DNA of 49,039 nucleotides, from assembly GCF_014385005.1 (NCBI RefSeq), contig NZ_JACRSZ010000019.1, forward strand, positions 1-49,039, in the 5' to 3' direction. The notes under the pieces are model-generated. The model made no database searches. It was not told the DNA's origin and saw only the letters and a list, made by a program, of their open reading frames with translations. The stretch is from Jingyaoa shaoxingensis (GTDB lineage: Bacteria > Bacillota > Clostridia > Lachnospirales > Lachnospiraceae). Below, one piece after another: positions 23,711 through 34,083 of the stretch. Positions within the stretch are counted from its first letter, which is position 1; every line of letters begins with the position of its first letter. Both the position numbers and the translations under genes were made by a program.

Positions 23711-25807
23711 ATGTCAAAATTTTTAGTGATCGCAGAGAAACCAAGTGTGGCACAGAGTTATGCCAAAAACCTGTCAGCTTATAAGAAAGGGGACGGATAT
23801 TTAGAGGGAGAGAGCTGTATTGTCAGCTGGTGCCTTGGGCATCTGGCAGAGTATGCACAGCCGGAAGAATACGATTCCAAATATGAGAAATGGCAGTTTG
23901 ATGACCTTCCGATTCTTCCGCAGGTCTGGAAGTTGAAAGTTTCCAGAGATAAGAAGAAACAGTTTGATGTGTTAAAAAGCCTGATGAACCGGGCAGATGT
24001 GGACTATCTGGTAAATGGCTGTGATGCAGGAAGGGAAGGGGAACTGATCTTCCAGAGAGTGTATGACCTTGCCGGATGCAGGAAACCGGTGAAGCGTTTA
24101 TGGATCAGTTCCATGGAGGATACGGCAATCCGGACAGGTTTTCAGACAATGAAAGGAGCAGAGGAATACCGGAATATCTGCATGGCTGCGGTATGCAGGG
24201 CACAGGCAGACTGGCTGATCGGAATGAACGGAACCAGGGCATATACGACCTGTTATTTTAAACGTCTGGTTGTGGGCAGGGTGCAGACGCCAACGCTTGC
24301 CATGCTTGCAGAACGTCAGGATAAGATTGAGCATTTTCAGAAAGAAGCCTTTTATAAAGTAGCACTGACAGACGGAAGGCTTACGGTGGTTTCTGAAAAT
24401 ATTGCAAATGAGGAAGCCGCCGATCTCCTTGCTTCCTTATGTATGGGTTCGGAAGCTGTGATTACACAGGTAAAGAAGGAACAAAAGAAAGCATTTCCTC
24501 CTAAACTTTATGATCTGACCAGCCTGCAAAGGGAAGCAAACCGTTACTTTGGCTATACGGCAAAGAAAACACTGGATATGCTGCAGGAATTATATGAAGA
24601 AAAGCTGGTCACTTATCCAAGAACGGACAGCCAGTTTGTGACGGAGGATATGAGGGATACCGTAGAGAAACTGGTAGGGAAAATGCCAGTCTTACTTCCG
24701 TTCCTGGATTATGGACAGCTGGGACATAATATCACCAGAGTGATCAACAATGCAAAAGTATCCGACCATCATGCGATTCTTCCAACCAAAGAAGCCGTAG
24801 AAAAAGGAATCTCTGATCTGCCAGCGGACAAAAAGAACCTGATGATGCTGGTCTGCCAGCAGCTGGTGCAGGCAACCGGGGAAGAGTATCAGTATGAGCA
24901 GACTGATATTACGGTCAAATGTCAGGAACATGATTTTACCGCCAGAGGAAAAGTGCCGGTGCAGATGGGATTTAAAGAGGCGGGAAATGCTTTTAAGAAC
25001 CAGTGCGTGAAAGCCAAGCCGGAAGAAGAAACGGAAAAAGAAACTTCCATTCCATATGGCTATGAAGAAGGAATGACGCTTTCTCCGGTAAAGGCAGAAA
25101 AGACAGTGCATTTTACTTCCCCGCCCAAACCATTCAATGAAGACACCCTCCTTGCCGCCATGGAAACCGCAGGGAATAAAGACTTCGATTCGGAGACAGA
25201 GAAGAAAGGACTGGGGACTCCGGCAACCAGGGCAGGTATCATTGAAAAACTGGTTTCTTCCGGCTATGCGGTAAGAAAAGGAAAGCAGATCGTGCCAAGC
25301 ACAGAGGGCAGGGAACTGGTAAATGTTATGCCGGCTTATCTGAAATCTGCCGCAATGACTGCCGAATGGGAGAATCAGCTTTTAATGATGGAAAAAGGGC
25401 AGATCACAGATACACAGTTTATGGGTGAGATCACTTCTTTAGTTGGTAAGATCCTTTCTGTATGCAGGGAGATACCGGAAGAAGAAAGGAGAAGATTCCA
25501 GAAGGCAAGGGAAGTGATCGGTAAGTGTCCGGTCTGCGGTTCGGATGTTTTTGAAGGGAAACAGAATTTTTACTGTTCCAACAGGCAGTGTGATTTTGCC
25601 CTCTGGAAAGAAAACCGTTTCTTAGGGAGCATGGAGAAAACTTTGGATAAAAAGATGGCAGTGGAGCTTCTTGATAAAGCCTGCACCCATGTAAAAGGGC
25701 TGTATTCCAGAAAAAAAGATATAAAGTTTGACGCAGACCTTTTGCTGACACTGGAGGATGGAAAGCCAAGGTTCCATCTGGAATTTCCAAAGAAGAAAAA
25801 GAAATAA
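23711..25807 (+). CDS. topB: Type IA DNA topoisomerase III
   Basis: A 698-aa topoisomerase that relaxes or decatenates DNA during replication and transfer. The N-terminal Toprim domain has F-L-V-I-A-E-K-P-S-V-A at residues 4-14 and D-A-G-R-E-G-E-L-I near 105-113. The catalytic tyrosine is Y302 in T-Y-P-R-T-D-S. The central domain continues to about 590. The C-terminus has a four-cysteine zinc-finger-like segment (C-P-V-C-G-S-D then Y-C-S-N-R-Q-C-D-F) at about 600-630. Start ATG 23711 (M-S-K-F-L) is preferred over an upstream extension that runs into the terminator. AGAAAGGA is the ribosome binding site. topB genes in this position are common in Tn1549-like and related ICEs. Confidence 0.95.
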   Translation: MSKFLVIAEKPSVAQSYAKNLSAYKKGDGYLEGESCIVSWCLGHLAEYAQPEEYDSKYEKWQFDDLPILPQVWKLKVSRDKKKQFDVLKSLMNRADVDYLVNGCDAGREGELIFQRVYDLAGCRKPVKRLWISSMEDTAIRTGFQTMKGAEEYRNICMAAVCRAQADWLIGMNGTRAYTTCYFKRLVVGRVQTPTLAMLAERQDKIEHFQKEAFYKVALTDGRLTVVSENIANEEAADLLASLCMGSEAVITQVKKEQKKAFPPKLYDLTSLQREANRYFGYTAKKTLDMLQELYEEKLVTYPRTDSQFVTEDMRDTVEKLVGKMPVLLPFLDYGQLGHNITRVINNAKVSDHHAILPTKEAVEKGISDLPADKKNLMMLVCQQLVQATGEEYQYEQTDITVKCQEHDFTARGKVPVQMGFKEAGNAFKNQCVKAKPEEETEKETSIPYGYEEGMTLSPVKAEKTVHFTSPPKPFNEDTLLAAMETAGNKDFDSETEKKGLGTPATRAGIIEKLVSSGYAVRKGKQIVPSTEGRELVNVMPAYLKSAAMTAEWENQLLMMEKGQITDTQFMGEITSLVGKILSVCREIPEEERRRFQKAREVIGKCPVCGSDVFEGKQNFYCSNRQCDFALWKENRFLGSMEKTLDKKMAVELLDKACTHVKGLYSRKKDIKFDADLLLTLEDGKPRFHLEFPKKKKK

Positions 25808-25825
25808 GGCAAGGAGGTAGGCAGT

Positions 25826-28800
25826 ATGTCGAAATTACAGGACATCCGGGAATTGGCACAGGAACATGCGACATCGGTGAGCAGTTCACCAAGGGACTGG
25901 ATGGGTTACATGGATACCGCAGCGAGACTGTACCGGTATCCTTTTACAGACCAGTTACTGATCCACGCACAGCATCCACAGGCAACCGCCTGTGCGTCCC
26001 TGGAACTGTGGAATGAGAAGATGTTCCGCTGGGTAAACCGGGGAGCAAGAGGAATCGCCCTGCTTGACGAGAATGGTCACAATGCCAGACTCCGGTATGT
26101 GTTTGATATTTCAGATACGCACATGGTGGCAGGCGGAAGAAGCCCTTACCTGTGGCAGATGCAGGAACATCAGCAGGAAGAGATCCTTACCCATCTGGTA
26201 GAAGCGTATGGTCTGGAAGAAAAAGATACCGGGAGTTTATCGGATGCGTTGATGGCGGTTGCAAGGGAAATGGTCGCAGACAGTCTGGAAGAATATCTGG
26301 ACGGCTTGGAGTATGCAGCGGAAGGAACGTATCTGGAAGATCTGGATGAAGTTACGATCCGCAGTGATTTCCGCCAGCTTGCAACGGACAGCGTATATTA
26401 CATGCTTTGCAGACGGTGTGGTCTGGAACCGATGGAGCTTCTGGAAGAAGAGGATTTTATGCACATCACCGATTATAACCGGCTGTCTGTACTGACCTTT
26501 CTTGGAAATGCAGCAAGCCAGATCAGTGAGAGTGTTCTGATCGACATTGGAAGGACGGTACATAAAATTTCTCTGGAAGAAGCCAGAAAAGAGGTTGAAA
26601 TTTCCAATGAAAGGAATTATAATAACTTTAACACATTAATGCGTGAAAATAAAAATCAGGATGTAGAAAACAACAAAGAAGAAAATATCGAGAATGAAGG
26701 AGGAACCGACTATGGAACTGACATATCATCGCAAGGGGGATTACCTGTTTCCGAACCTGACCGTAGAGGAGGAAGAAGTGACAATCGGGAAATACGGGAT
26801 GCTTCGGAGAACATTCCTGAAGGAACACAAGAACAGCCTGTATCAGAGCCTGTTCCTGACAGGAAAGCTGAACAGCCATCTGGCAGAGATCGAGAAGGCA
26901 GCACAGGAGAGGATGGACAGCCAGATGGAGAAACTGCTGAAGAACCATCCGGCACCGGACAAGGAAGCAGACCCGATGGCCTGGACAGCACATATGAACG
27001 CACTGATGGCAACAGCGGAAGAGAGCATCTTGACGGAATTGGTATACAGCTAGTTGAAGATACAAGAGAAGATGGACTGAGCAAAGCAGAGGAAGAAATC
27101 GCCTCTGCTTTATCTTTGCCCGAATATCCCACAGCAAATGAACAGAAAAGGCAGATTGGTGAAAGGGTAGCTGCTTTATATGCCGGGGAGATTCCTATTC
27201 CGGAAAGTGTTGTGGATGATATTTTACGGACGGGAGGAAACCGGACAGGAAGCCAGCTGCGTATCATCTATAACTTTATGAGTGAACAGTCACCGGGAGA
27301 ATACACGGAGTTTGTAAAGCGTGAGTATGGAAAAGGCGGCAAAGGTTTTCAGATGGATGGAAGGGAATATTCCGTCTGGTTTGATGAAACCGGGATGCAG
27401 ATCGCAGTCGGGCACACGGTGGCAGACCAGATTCTGGATAAAGCCTTTTTATCTTGGAAAGATGTCAGCAGACGTATCCATCAGCTTTTAGATCAGGGAG
27501 AATATGCCCCGCAGTCGGTATTGGATGCGGCAAGGGACAATGCCCTGAAGGAACACGCACAGGCACTTGCCTATATGAAAGGGGATATGGCAGAAGGTGT
27601 GGCAGAGATTGTCTTTGATGAAGCAGACCTGCCGCATCTTCGCAGTATTTATCCGAAAATCACGGATTATCTTACTGAAAAACTGCAAGATTCAGAGTGG
27701 CTTTCGGATTTGAATGAAAGACTGGAAGCACTGGCAGAAGCCTACGAGACGGACAATTCTCTTATGCGTTTCCATCATTATAATCCGGTCAATATCTCCA
27801 GACAGTTCCAGAAGTTTGCAGATGAGGTGATTCCATACCAGGCGAGAGAGGGATTTGCATGGAAAGAACAGCAGATGTTCATTACACAGGACGAGATCGA
27901 CGCATTTCTTGCCAGAGGTGGGGCGTATTCCGAAGGCAGGCTCAGGACATATTCCTTTTATCTGTTACATACGGAGGAAAAAGCAAGGGCTGACTTTATA
28001 AAAGAGCAGTATGGCATCGGCGGATGCAGCCACGCACTTTCCGGTGCGGATAATTCCCATGCAGACTATGACGGGAAAGGTTTGGTTCTTGCCAGAGGAA
28101 ATTTTGGAAATCCGCATACTTCCATTACCTTACCGTGGAATAAAGTGGCAAGACGGGTAGAGTATCTGATAAAGAATGACAAGTTCTTGCAGGCAGAGGA
28201 TTATGTCCATATGCCAGAATATGAACGGGAGCAGATGGCAACAAAGGTGTTGAACTTTTATAACCGTCTGCCAGAAGATATTGACCGTCCTTTTGAAGAG
28301 GATTTTTTCTGGGAAGCACCCAGAAAGGAGATCATGGAGGTGCTGAATAATCCGGAAAGCACAGAAGAACTACTTGAAAAAATGGATGCGGCATTGGCAG
28401 CTCTGCCATTAGACTTTGAAGCCTATGGGACAGACTATCAGCAGAAAGCAGGGATTCTTTCAGAACTTCATCAGTATGCAGAAGGAATTTATACGATCTT
28501 TCCAATTCCGGAAGTGGAAACATCTTTTTCAGAAGCAGGGCTATCTGGGCATCAGATGTCTATGTTTGATTATCTGGATACAAGGGCATTGTCTGAACCG
28601 ACCGAGATAGATATGTCGGATGTGGACGAAACCGAGGAAGTGGAGATAACCACTGAGGGAGAATCTGTTTCTGAGACTGAGGAACAGGAGGAACTTCTGA
28701 CAGACGAAGACATTGTAGAAGTATCAGAGCAAATTGAAGTAGAGAAACCAGAAAGTAGTGCAGATAGAAAGACTGCAGAACAGCTTGCGGATTCCTGGGA

Positions 28801-31800
28801 CGAAGGTGTTTTCGAGTATCAGGGTTATCATTTTGAAGCCGTTGGAGTATTACCGGAAGGACTGGAAGGAAAAGAACTGGTAGCTCAGACCCGTTCCAAT
28901 ACAGAACTGCATTTATCCACCTATCATACCGAAGATTTTCCGAAATATTCTTATGAGGAGTTTTATGCAGTCTGCAACGCACCGACCGCAGATATATTCC
29001 GGTGTCTGGAAACCGGACGCAACTATATTCCGGGAGAAAATGAACTGTTTGGATACGAGGGAGAGTTTCTGCCGTATGTAAAACAGGAACAGGAGAAGAT
29101 TGTAACGGAACCGCATAACTTCCGCATCCAGGATCATGACCTTGGTGCTGGCGGACCGAAAGCAAAGTATCAGGCAAATATGGAAGCCATCCATTTATTG
29201 CAGACTTTGGAGAAGGAAGAACGACTGGCAACGCCACAGGAACAGGAAATCTTATCCCGCTATGTCGGATGGGGCGGTATCCCACAGGCATTTGAGGAAA
29301 ACAACAGCAGCTGGGCAGAGGAATATCTGGAGTTAAAGAACACTCTGTCAGCAGAAGAATACAGTGCGGCAAGGGCATCGACCTTAAATGCGTTTTATAC
29401 TTCGCCAACTGTGATTAGTAGTATGTATGAAGCACTGGAGAACATGGGACTGAAGCAGGGAAATATTCTGGAGCCATCATGTGGTGTCGGTAACTTTATG
29501 GGTTTGATCCCGGAGAGCATGAACAAGGCAAAAATGTATGGTGTGGAGCTTGACCCGGTTTCCGGCAGGATTGCAAGGCAGCTTTACCAGAAAAATAAGA
29601 TTGCCATACAGGGATTTGAGGAAACAGATTACCCGGACAGCTTTTTTGACTGCGTGATCGGGAATGTACCATTTGGGGCATATCAGGTCAGTGACCGCAG
29701 ATATGACCGCCACCATTTTCTGATCCATGATTACTTTATCGCAAAATCCCTTGACCTGATTCGTCCCGGCGGAGTGGTGGCTGTGGTGACTTCCAGTGGG
29801 ACGATGGATAAACAAAATCCGGCAGTCCGACAGTACCTTGCAAACCGGGCAGAGTTATTAGGGGCGATCCGCCTTCCAAATAATGCGTTCCAGAGAAATG
29901 CCAATACAGGTGTTGTCTCCGATATTTTATTTTTCCAGAAAAGAGACAGGGCTTCCATCGAGGAACCGGACTGGATACATCTGAAGGAAACTGCCGAAGG
30001 ATATTCGGTCAATGCGTATTTTGCAGAGCATCCGGAAATGGTGCTTGGGGAGTTTACAACGGAGAGTACCCAGTATGGAAAACAGGAAGTAACTGTAAGA
30101 GCAAAAGAGGGAGTCACCTTAGAGGAACAGTTAAAGGAAGCAGTAAAGCATATCCACGGAACCATTACGGAGCTGGAACTTTCCGATACGGAACTGGAAG
30201 AAGATGTGGTGTCCATTCCGGCAGACCTGGAGGTAAAGAATTTCAGTTTTACGGTGGTCAATGAGGAAGTGTATTACCGGGAAAACTCTGTGATGAACCG
30301 GATGGAACTCCCGGCGGCAACGACCGAGCGTGTAAAAGGCATGGTAAAGATCCGTGATGCGACGAATGCCCTGATTCAGTGTCAGATGACCGAGGGAAGC
30401 GATGAGCAGATCACACAGCTTCAGGGGAAACTCAATGAAGAATACGATACGTTCACAGCAAAGTATGGTCTGCTCAGCAGTAATGCCAATAAAAGGGCAT
30501 TTAGCCAGGACAGCAGCTATTGTCTTTTAACATCTCTGGAATTTCTGGATGATAAGGGAGAACTGAAACGGAAGGCAGATATTTTTACCAAGAGAACCAT
30601 CCGCCGGGCAGAAACCGTGACTTCTGTTGATACAGCCAGTGAAGCACTTGCCGTATCTATCGGAGAAAGAGCCGGGGTTGACCTTGCGTATATGTCACAG
30701 CTTTCCGGGAAAACGGAAGAGGAACTGACGGAGGAACTTGCAGGAGTCATCTTTAAGAATCCAATCGGTGAAAAATGGGAGCCATCGGATGAGTACCTTT
30801 CCGGGAATGTAAGGGAAAAGCTGCGGATTGCGAAACAGTTTGCCGAAAATCATCCGGAATACATTGTAAACGTGCAGTATTTAGAGCAGGTACAGCCCAA
30901 AGACCTGGATGCGTCAGAGATTGAGGCAAGGCTTGGTGCAACCTGGATTTCGGAGGACTATATCACACAGTTCATGGCAGAGACATTCCATACACCAAGA
31001 TATTATGTCGGGGACCGGATCAAAGTCCAGTATGCCGAAGTGACCGGGCAGTGGAATGTCACAGGAAAAAGTATAGACAGCTATGGAAATGCTCTTGTTA
31101 CTTCTACTTATGGAACACAGAGGGCAAATGCGTACCGTTTGCTGGAAGATGCCTTAAATCTTAGGGATACCAAGATTTATGATACGGTGCAGGATGCGGA
31201 CGGGGAACACCGGGAATTGAACCGGAAAGAAACGATGCTTGCACAGCAGAAACAGGAATTGATTCGGGAGGAATTTAAGTCCTGGATATTCAAAGACATG
31301 CACCGCAGGGAAGATTTATGCCAGATCTATAATGAACGGTTTAACAGTATCCGTCCAAGAGAATACGATGGAAGCCATATCCAGTTTGTAGGTATGAATC
31401 CGGAAATCACCCTGATGCCGCACCAGAAAAATGCGGTGGCTCATGTGTTGTATGGGAACAATACTCTGCTGGCCCACTGTGTAGGAGCTGGAAAGACGTT
31501 CCAGATGATCGCAGCCGGTATGGAAGCGAAGCGTCTGGGACTGTCACAAAAAAACCTTTATGTCGTGCCGAACCATCTGACGGAACAGTGGGGAAGTGAC
31601 TTCTTACGCCTTTATCCGGGAGCAAATATCCTGGTTGCTACAAAGAAGGACTTTGAACCGGCAAACCGAAAACGGTTTTGTTCCCGTATTGCGACCGGGG
31701 ATTACGATGCCGTGATTATCGGGCATACACAATTTGAGAAAATCCCTCTTTCCAGAGAACGGCAGATTGCCATGCTGGAACAGCAGATCGCAGATATTAC

Positions 31801-34027
31801 GTTCTCTATCGAGGAAGCAGGACGGCAGGCAGGGCAGAATTATACGGTCAAACAGCTGGAAAAAACAAAAAAGAGCTTACAGGCAAAGATGAAAAAACTC
31901 AATGACCAGACCAGAAAGGATGATGTTGTGACATTTGAACAGCTGGGAGTAGACAGGCTGTTTGTGGATGAGAGCCATTCATTCAAGAACCTTTTTTTAT
32001 ATACAAAAATGCGGAACGTGGCAGGAATTTCCCAGACCGATGCACAGAAAAGTTCGGATATGTTTATGAAGTGCAGATACATGGATGAACTGACCGGCGG
32101 CAGGGGGATCACTTTTGCGACAGGTACTCCCGTGTCAAATAGTATGACAGAACTTTACACTATCATGCGTTATCTCCAGTATGACACACTCATGCGTATG
32201 GGCATGGGACATTTTGATTCCTGGGCGGCAACGTTCGGGGAGACAGTGACCGCAATCGAATTATCACCGGAAGGAACGGGCTATCGTGCGAAAACACGGT
32301 TTGCCCGTTTTTTTAATCTTCCGGAGCTGATCTCCATATTTAAGGAAGCTGCGGACATCCAGACATCGGATATGCTGAACCTTCCTGTACCGGAAGCAGA
32401 GTTTATCAACGAAGTCTTAAAACCAAGCGAGGAACAGCAGGAAATGGTCGGGGCATTTTCGGAACGTGCGGAAAGCGTAAGGGCAGGCTTAGTGAATCCA
32501 ACCGAGGATAACATGCTGAAGATCACGAACGATGGAAGAAAATGTGCCCTTGACCAGAGATTATTAAATGAACTTCTTCCGGACGATGAAACAAGCAAGG
32601 TCAATACCTGCGTAAAAAATGCGTATCAGGTATGGGAGGAAGGAAAAGCAGACCGTACAACACAGCTAATCTTCTGTGACCTGTCCACACCGAAAGAGGA
32701 TGGCAGTTTCAATGTGTACGATGATGTGCGGGAGAAGCTGGTTGCCAGAGGTGTACCGAAAGAGGAAGTTGCTTTTATCCATGAATATAACACGGAAGCA
32801 AAAAAAGCTGACCTTTTTGCAAAGGTAAGAGCCGGGCAGGTGAGAATCCTGATGGGTTCCACACCGAAACTTGGTGCCGGTACTAATGTGCAGGACCGAT
32901 TGATTGCCTTGCACCATCTGGACTGCCCGTGGAAGCCGTCCGATCTGGAACAGCAGGAAGGTCGAATCTTACGACAGGGAAACCAGAATGAGAAGGTAAA
33001 GATCTTCCGGTACGTTACGGAAAATACATTTGATGCGTACATGTGGCAGATTCTGGAGAACAAGCAGAAGTTCATCAGCCAGATCATGACCAGTAAATCC
33101 CCGGTCAGGGCCTGTGAAGATGTGGATGATACGGCACTTTCCTATGCCGAGATCAAGGCACTTGCCACAGGAAATCCGTATATCAAGGAAAAGATGGATC
33201 TGGATGTGCAGGTCAGTAAATTAAAGCTCTTAAAGGCGAACCATACCAGTCAGATCTACCGCTTGGAATCCGATATTGCAAAGAATTTCCCAGTACAGAT
33301 CAGTGCATTGAAGGAACGGATTGCCGGGATGCAGGCAGACTTGCAGGTCATAAAAAGCGTGGATTTACAGGACAATGATGCTTTTGTTATGAACGTAGGG
33401 AATGTCAATTATGCAGATAAAAAGGAGGCAGGGGAAGCGTTACTTGCAGCCTGTGCAGGATTAAAGACAGTCAGTACCGGCGGCAAAGTCGGGGAGTATC
33501 ATGGATTTCGTCTGTCAGCAACGTTTAATGCATTCACCCATACATTTGAACTGACGGTCAAAGGAAAATGTTCCTATAAGCTGGAGATTGGAAAAGACCC
33601 CGCAGGAAATATCCAGCGTATTCACAATGCTTTTTCTTCTATCGAGAAAAAGTTGGCAGAGAGTGAGCAGAAACTGGAAACGGTACAACAGCAGCTTGCG
33701 ACTGCACAGGAAGAAGTGAAAAAGCCGTTTCCAAAAGAGGCAGAACTGAATGAAAAGATGGAACGGTTATCGGAGTTAAATTCCCTGTTAAATATGGACG
33801 AGAAGGGAAATGAAACCATCATGGCAGATGAAGATATTGGCAGGGAAGCGAGTGCGGAAAGCAATAAGAGAGAATCTGTGGGAGAACGGGAACTGCCGGA
33901 AATCGCAGATAACATACATAAGCCTTCCATCGTAGACCGTCTGAAGCAGGAGAAAGCACAGCAAAACGCACTACAACAGCCGACTGTACAGAAGCCGGCA
34001 AAGAAGAAACACGAGCAGGAGTTATAA
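25826..34027 (+). CDS. 2733-aa polyvalent protein: LtrC/ArdC-like, methylase-like and SNF2 helicase
   Basis: A giant DNA-processing protein of conjugative elements. An ArdC/LtrC-like N-terminal region covers about residues 1-130 ([12 protein letters not shown]). A Gly/Arg/Asp-rich linker at 296-409 overlaps the nested tnpV gene. A domain repeated twice starts near 494 and 721 ([10 protein letters not shown] and [10 protein letters not shown]). An N6-methylase-like domain follows with [11 protein letters not shown] near 1213 and N-V-P-F near 1279 in place of NPPY/F, so catalysis is doubtful. The SNF2-type helicase has Walker A C-V-G-A-G-K-T near 1883, D-E-S-H near 2048 and [10 protein letters not shown] near 2375. 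A coiled coil ends the protein. It may protect or remodel incoming DNA. AAGGAGGTAGG precedes the ATG. Confidence 0.9.
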   Translation: MSKLQDIRELAQEHATSVSSSPRDWMGYMDTAARLYRYPFTDQLLIHAQHPQATACASLELWNEKMFRWVNRGARGIALLDENGHNARLRYVFDISDTHMVAGGRSPYLWQMQEHQQEEILTHLVEAYGLEEKDTGSLSDALMAVAREMVADSLEEYLDGLEYAAEGTYLEDLDEVTIRSDFRQLATDSVYYMLCRRCGLEPMELLEEEDFMHITDYNRLSVLTFLGNAASQISESVLIDIGRTVHKISLEEARKEVEISNERNYNNFNTLMRENKNQDVENNKEENIENEGGTDYGTDISSQGGLPVSEPDRRGGRSDNREIRDASENIPEGTQEQPVSEPVPDRKAEQPSGRDREGSTGEDGQPDGETAEEPSGTGQGSRPDGLDSTYERTDGNSGREHLDGIGIQLVEDTREDGLSKAEEEIASALSLPEYPTANEQKRQIGERVAALYAGEIPIPESVVDDILRTGGNRTGSQLRIIYNFMSEQSPGEYTEFVKREYGKGGKGFQMDGREYSVWFDETGMQIAVGHTVADQILDKAFLSWKDVSRRIHQLLDQGEYAPQSVLDAARDNALKEHAQALAYMKGDMAEGVAEIVFDEADLPHLRSIYPKITDYLTEKLQDSEWLSDLNERLEALAEAYETDNSLMRFHHYNPVNISRQFQKFADEVIPYQAREGFAWKEQQMFITQDEIDAFLARGGAYSEGRLRTYSFYLLHTEEKARADFIKEQYGIGGCSHALSGADNSHADYDGKGLVLARGNFGNPHTSITLPWNKVARRVEYLIKNDKFLQAEDYVHMPEYEREQMATKVLNFYNRLPEDIDRPFEEDFFWEAPRKEIMEVLNNPESTEELLEKMDAALAALPLDFEAYGTDYQQKAGILSELHQYAEGIYTIFPIPEVETSFSEAGLSGHQMSMFDYLDTRALSEPTEIDMSDVDETEEVEITTEGESVSETEEQEELLTDEDIVEVSEQIEVEKPESSADRKTAEQLADSWDEGVFEYQGYHFEAVGVLPEGLEGKELVAQTRSNTELHLSTYHTEDFPKYSYEEFYAVCNAPTADIFRCLETGRNYIPGENELFGYEGEFLPYVKQEQEKIVTEPHNFRIQDHDLGAGGPKAKYQANMEAIHLLQTLEKEERLATPQEQEILSRYVGWGGIPQAFEENNSSWAEEYLELKNTLSAEEYSAARASTLNAFYTSPTVISSMYEALENMGLKQGNILEPSCGVGNFMGLIPESMNKAKMYGVELDPVSGRIARQLYQKNKIAIQGFEETDYPDSFFDCVIGNVPFGAYQVSDRRYDRHHFLIHDYFIAKSLDLIRPGGVVAVVTSSGTMDKQNPAVRQYLANRAELLGAIRLPNNAFQRNANTGVVSDILFFQKRDRASIEEPDWIHLKETAEGYSVNAYFAEHPEMVLGEFTTESTQYGKQEVTVRAKEGVTLEEQLKEAVKHIHGTITELELSDTELEEDVVSIPADLEVKNFSFTVVNEEVYYRENSVMNRMELPAATTERVKGMVKIRDATNALIQCQMTEGSDEQITQLQGKLNEEYDTFTAKYGLLSSNANKRAFSQDSSYCLLTSLEFLDDKGELKRKADIFTKRTIRRAETVTSVDTASEALAVSIGERAGVDLAYMSQLSGKTEEELTEELAGVIFKNPIGEKWEPSDEYLSGNVREKLRIAKQFAENHPEYIVNVQYLEQVQPKDLDASEIEARLGATWISEDYITQFMAETFHTPRYYVGDRIKVQYAEVTGQWNVTGKSIDSYGNALVTSTYGTQRANAYRLLEDALNLRDTKIYDTVQDADGEHRELNRKETMLAQQKQELIREEFKSWIFKDMHRREDLCQIYNERFNSIRPREYDGSHIQFVGMNPEITLMPHQKNAVAHVLYGNNTLLAHCVGAGKTFQMIAAGMEAKRLGLSQKNLYVVPNHLTEQWGSDFLRLYPGANILVATKKDFEPANRKRFCSRIATGDYDAVIIGHTQFEKIPLSRERQIAMLEQQIADITFSIEEAGRQAGQNYTVKQLEKTKKSLQAKMKKLNDQTRKDDVVTFEQLGVDRLFVDESHSFKNLFLYTKMRNVAGISQTDAQKSSDMFMKCRYMDELTGGRGITFATGTPVSNSMTELYTIMRYLQYDTLMRMGMGHFDSWAATFGETVTAIELSPEGTGYRAKTRFARFFNLPELISIFKEAADIQTSDMLNLPVPEAEFINEVLKPSEEQQEMVGAFSERAESVRAGLVNPTEDNMLKITNDGRKCALDQRLLNELLPDDETSKVNTCVKNAYQVWEEGKADRTTQLIFCDLSTPKEDGSFNVYDDVREKLVARGVPKEEVAFIHEYNTEAKKADLFAKVRAGQVRILMGSTPKLGAGTNVQDRLIALHHLDCPWKPSDLEQQEGRILRQGNQNEKVKIFRYVTENTFDAYMWQILENKQKFISQIMTSKSPVRACEDVDDTALSYAEIKALATGNPYIKEKMDLDVQVSKLKLLKANHTSQIYRLESDIAKNFPVQISALKERIAGMQADLQVIKSVDLQDNDAFVMNVGNVNYADKKEAGEALLAACAGLKTVSTGGKVGEYHGFRLSATFNAFTHTFELTVKGKCSYKLEIGKDPAGNIQRIHNAFSSIEKKLAESEQKLETVQQQLATAQEEVKKPFPKEAELNEKMERLSELNSLLNMDEKGNETIMADEDIGREASAESNKRESVGERELPEIADNIHKPSIVDRLKQEKAQQNALQQPTVQKPAKKKHEQEL
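26712..27053 (+). CDS. tnpV: TnpV-family protein nested in another frame
   Basis: A complete 113-aa TnpV-like protein encoded in the +1 frame entirely within the 2733-aa gene. It has its own ribosome binding site, AAGGAGGAA at 26697-26705, ending 6-8 nt before ATG 26712, and ends at TAG 27053. The sequence has the family layout: [16 protein letters not shown] at the start, [27 protein letters not shown], then a C-terminal helix ending L-T-E-L-V-Y-S. TnpV was named in Tn4451-type elements; its function is not settled, and an excisionase-like DNA-binding role has been suggested. Codon use here is normal for the window, while the host frame reads as a low-complexity linker, so the nested frame is clearly under coding constraint. 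Confidence 0.8.
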   Translation: MELTYHRKGDYLFPNLTVEEEEVTIGKYGMLRRTFLKEHKNSLYQSLFLTGKLNSHLAEIEKAAQERMDSQMEKLLKNHPAPDKEADPMAWTAHMNALMATAEESILTELVYS

Positions 34028-34031
34028 AAGT

Positions 34032-34061
34032 TTTCCCGTCAGAGGGTTCTCTGGCGGGAAA
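34032..34061 (+). other. Strong intercistronic hairpin without T tract
   Basis: TTTCCCGTCAGAG (34032-34044) pairs with CTCTGGCGGGAAA (34049-34061), a 13-bp stem with one G-T wobble and a GGTT loop. No T run follows; the ribosome binding site AAAAGGAGG of the next gene comes soon after. It looks like an mRNA stability or processing element between two giant genes, not a terminator. Confidence 0.55.
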
Positions 34062-34083
34062 CATCCAAAAGGAGGATTTTTAT

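Noticed and set aside
28560..29408. Minus-strand 282-codon frame within the 2733-aa gene
   Set aside because: His/Leu/Pro/Arg-rich shadow with no start signal, opposite a clearly conserved helicase gene.
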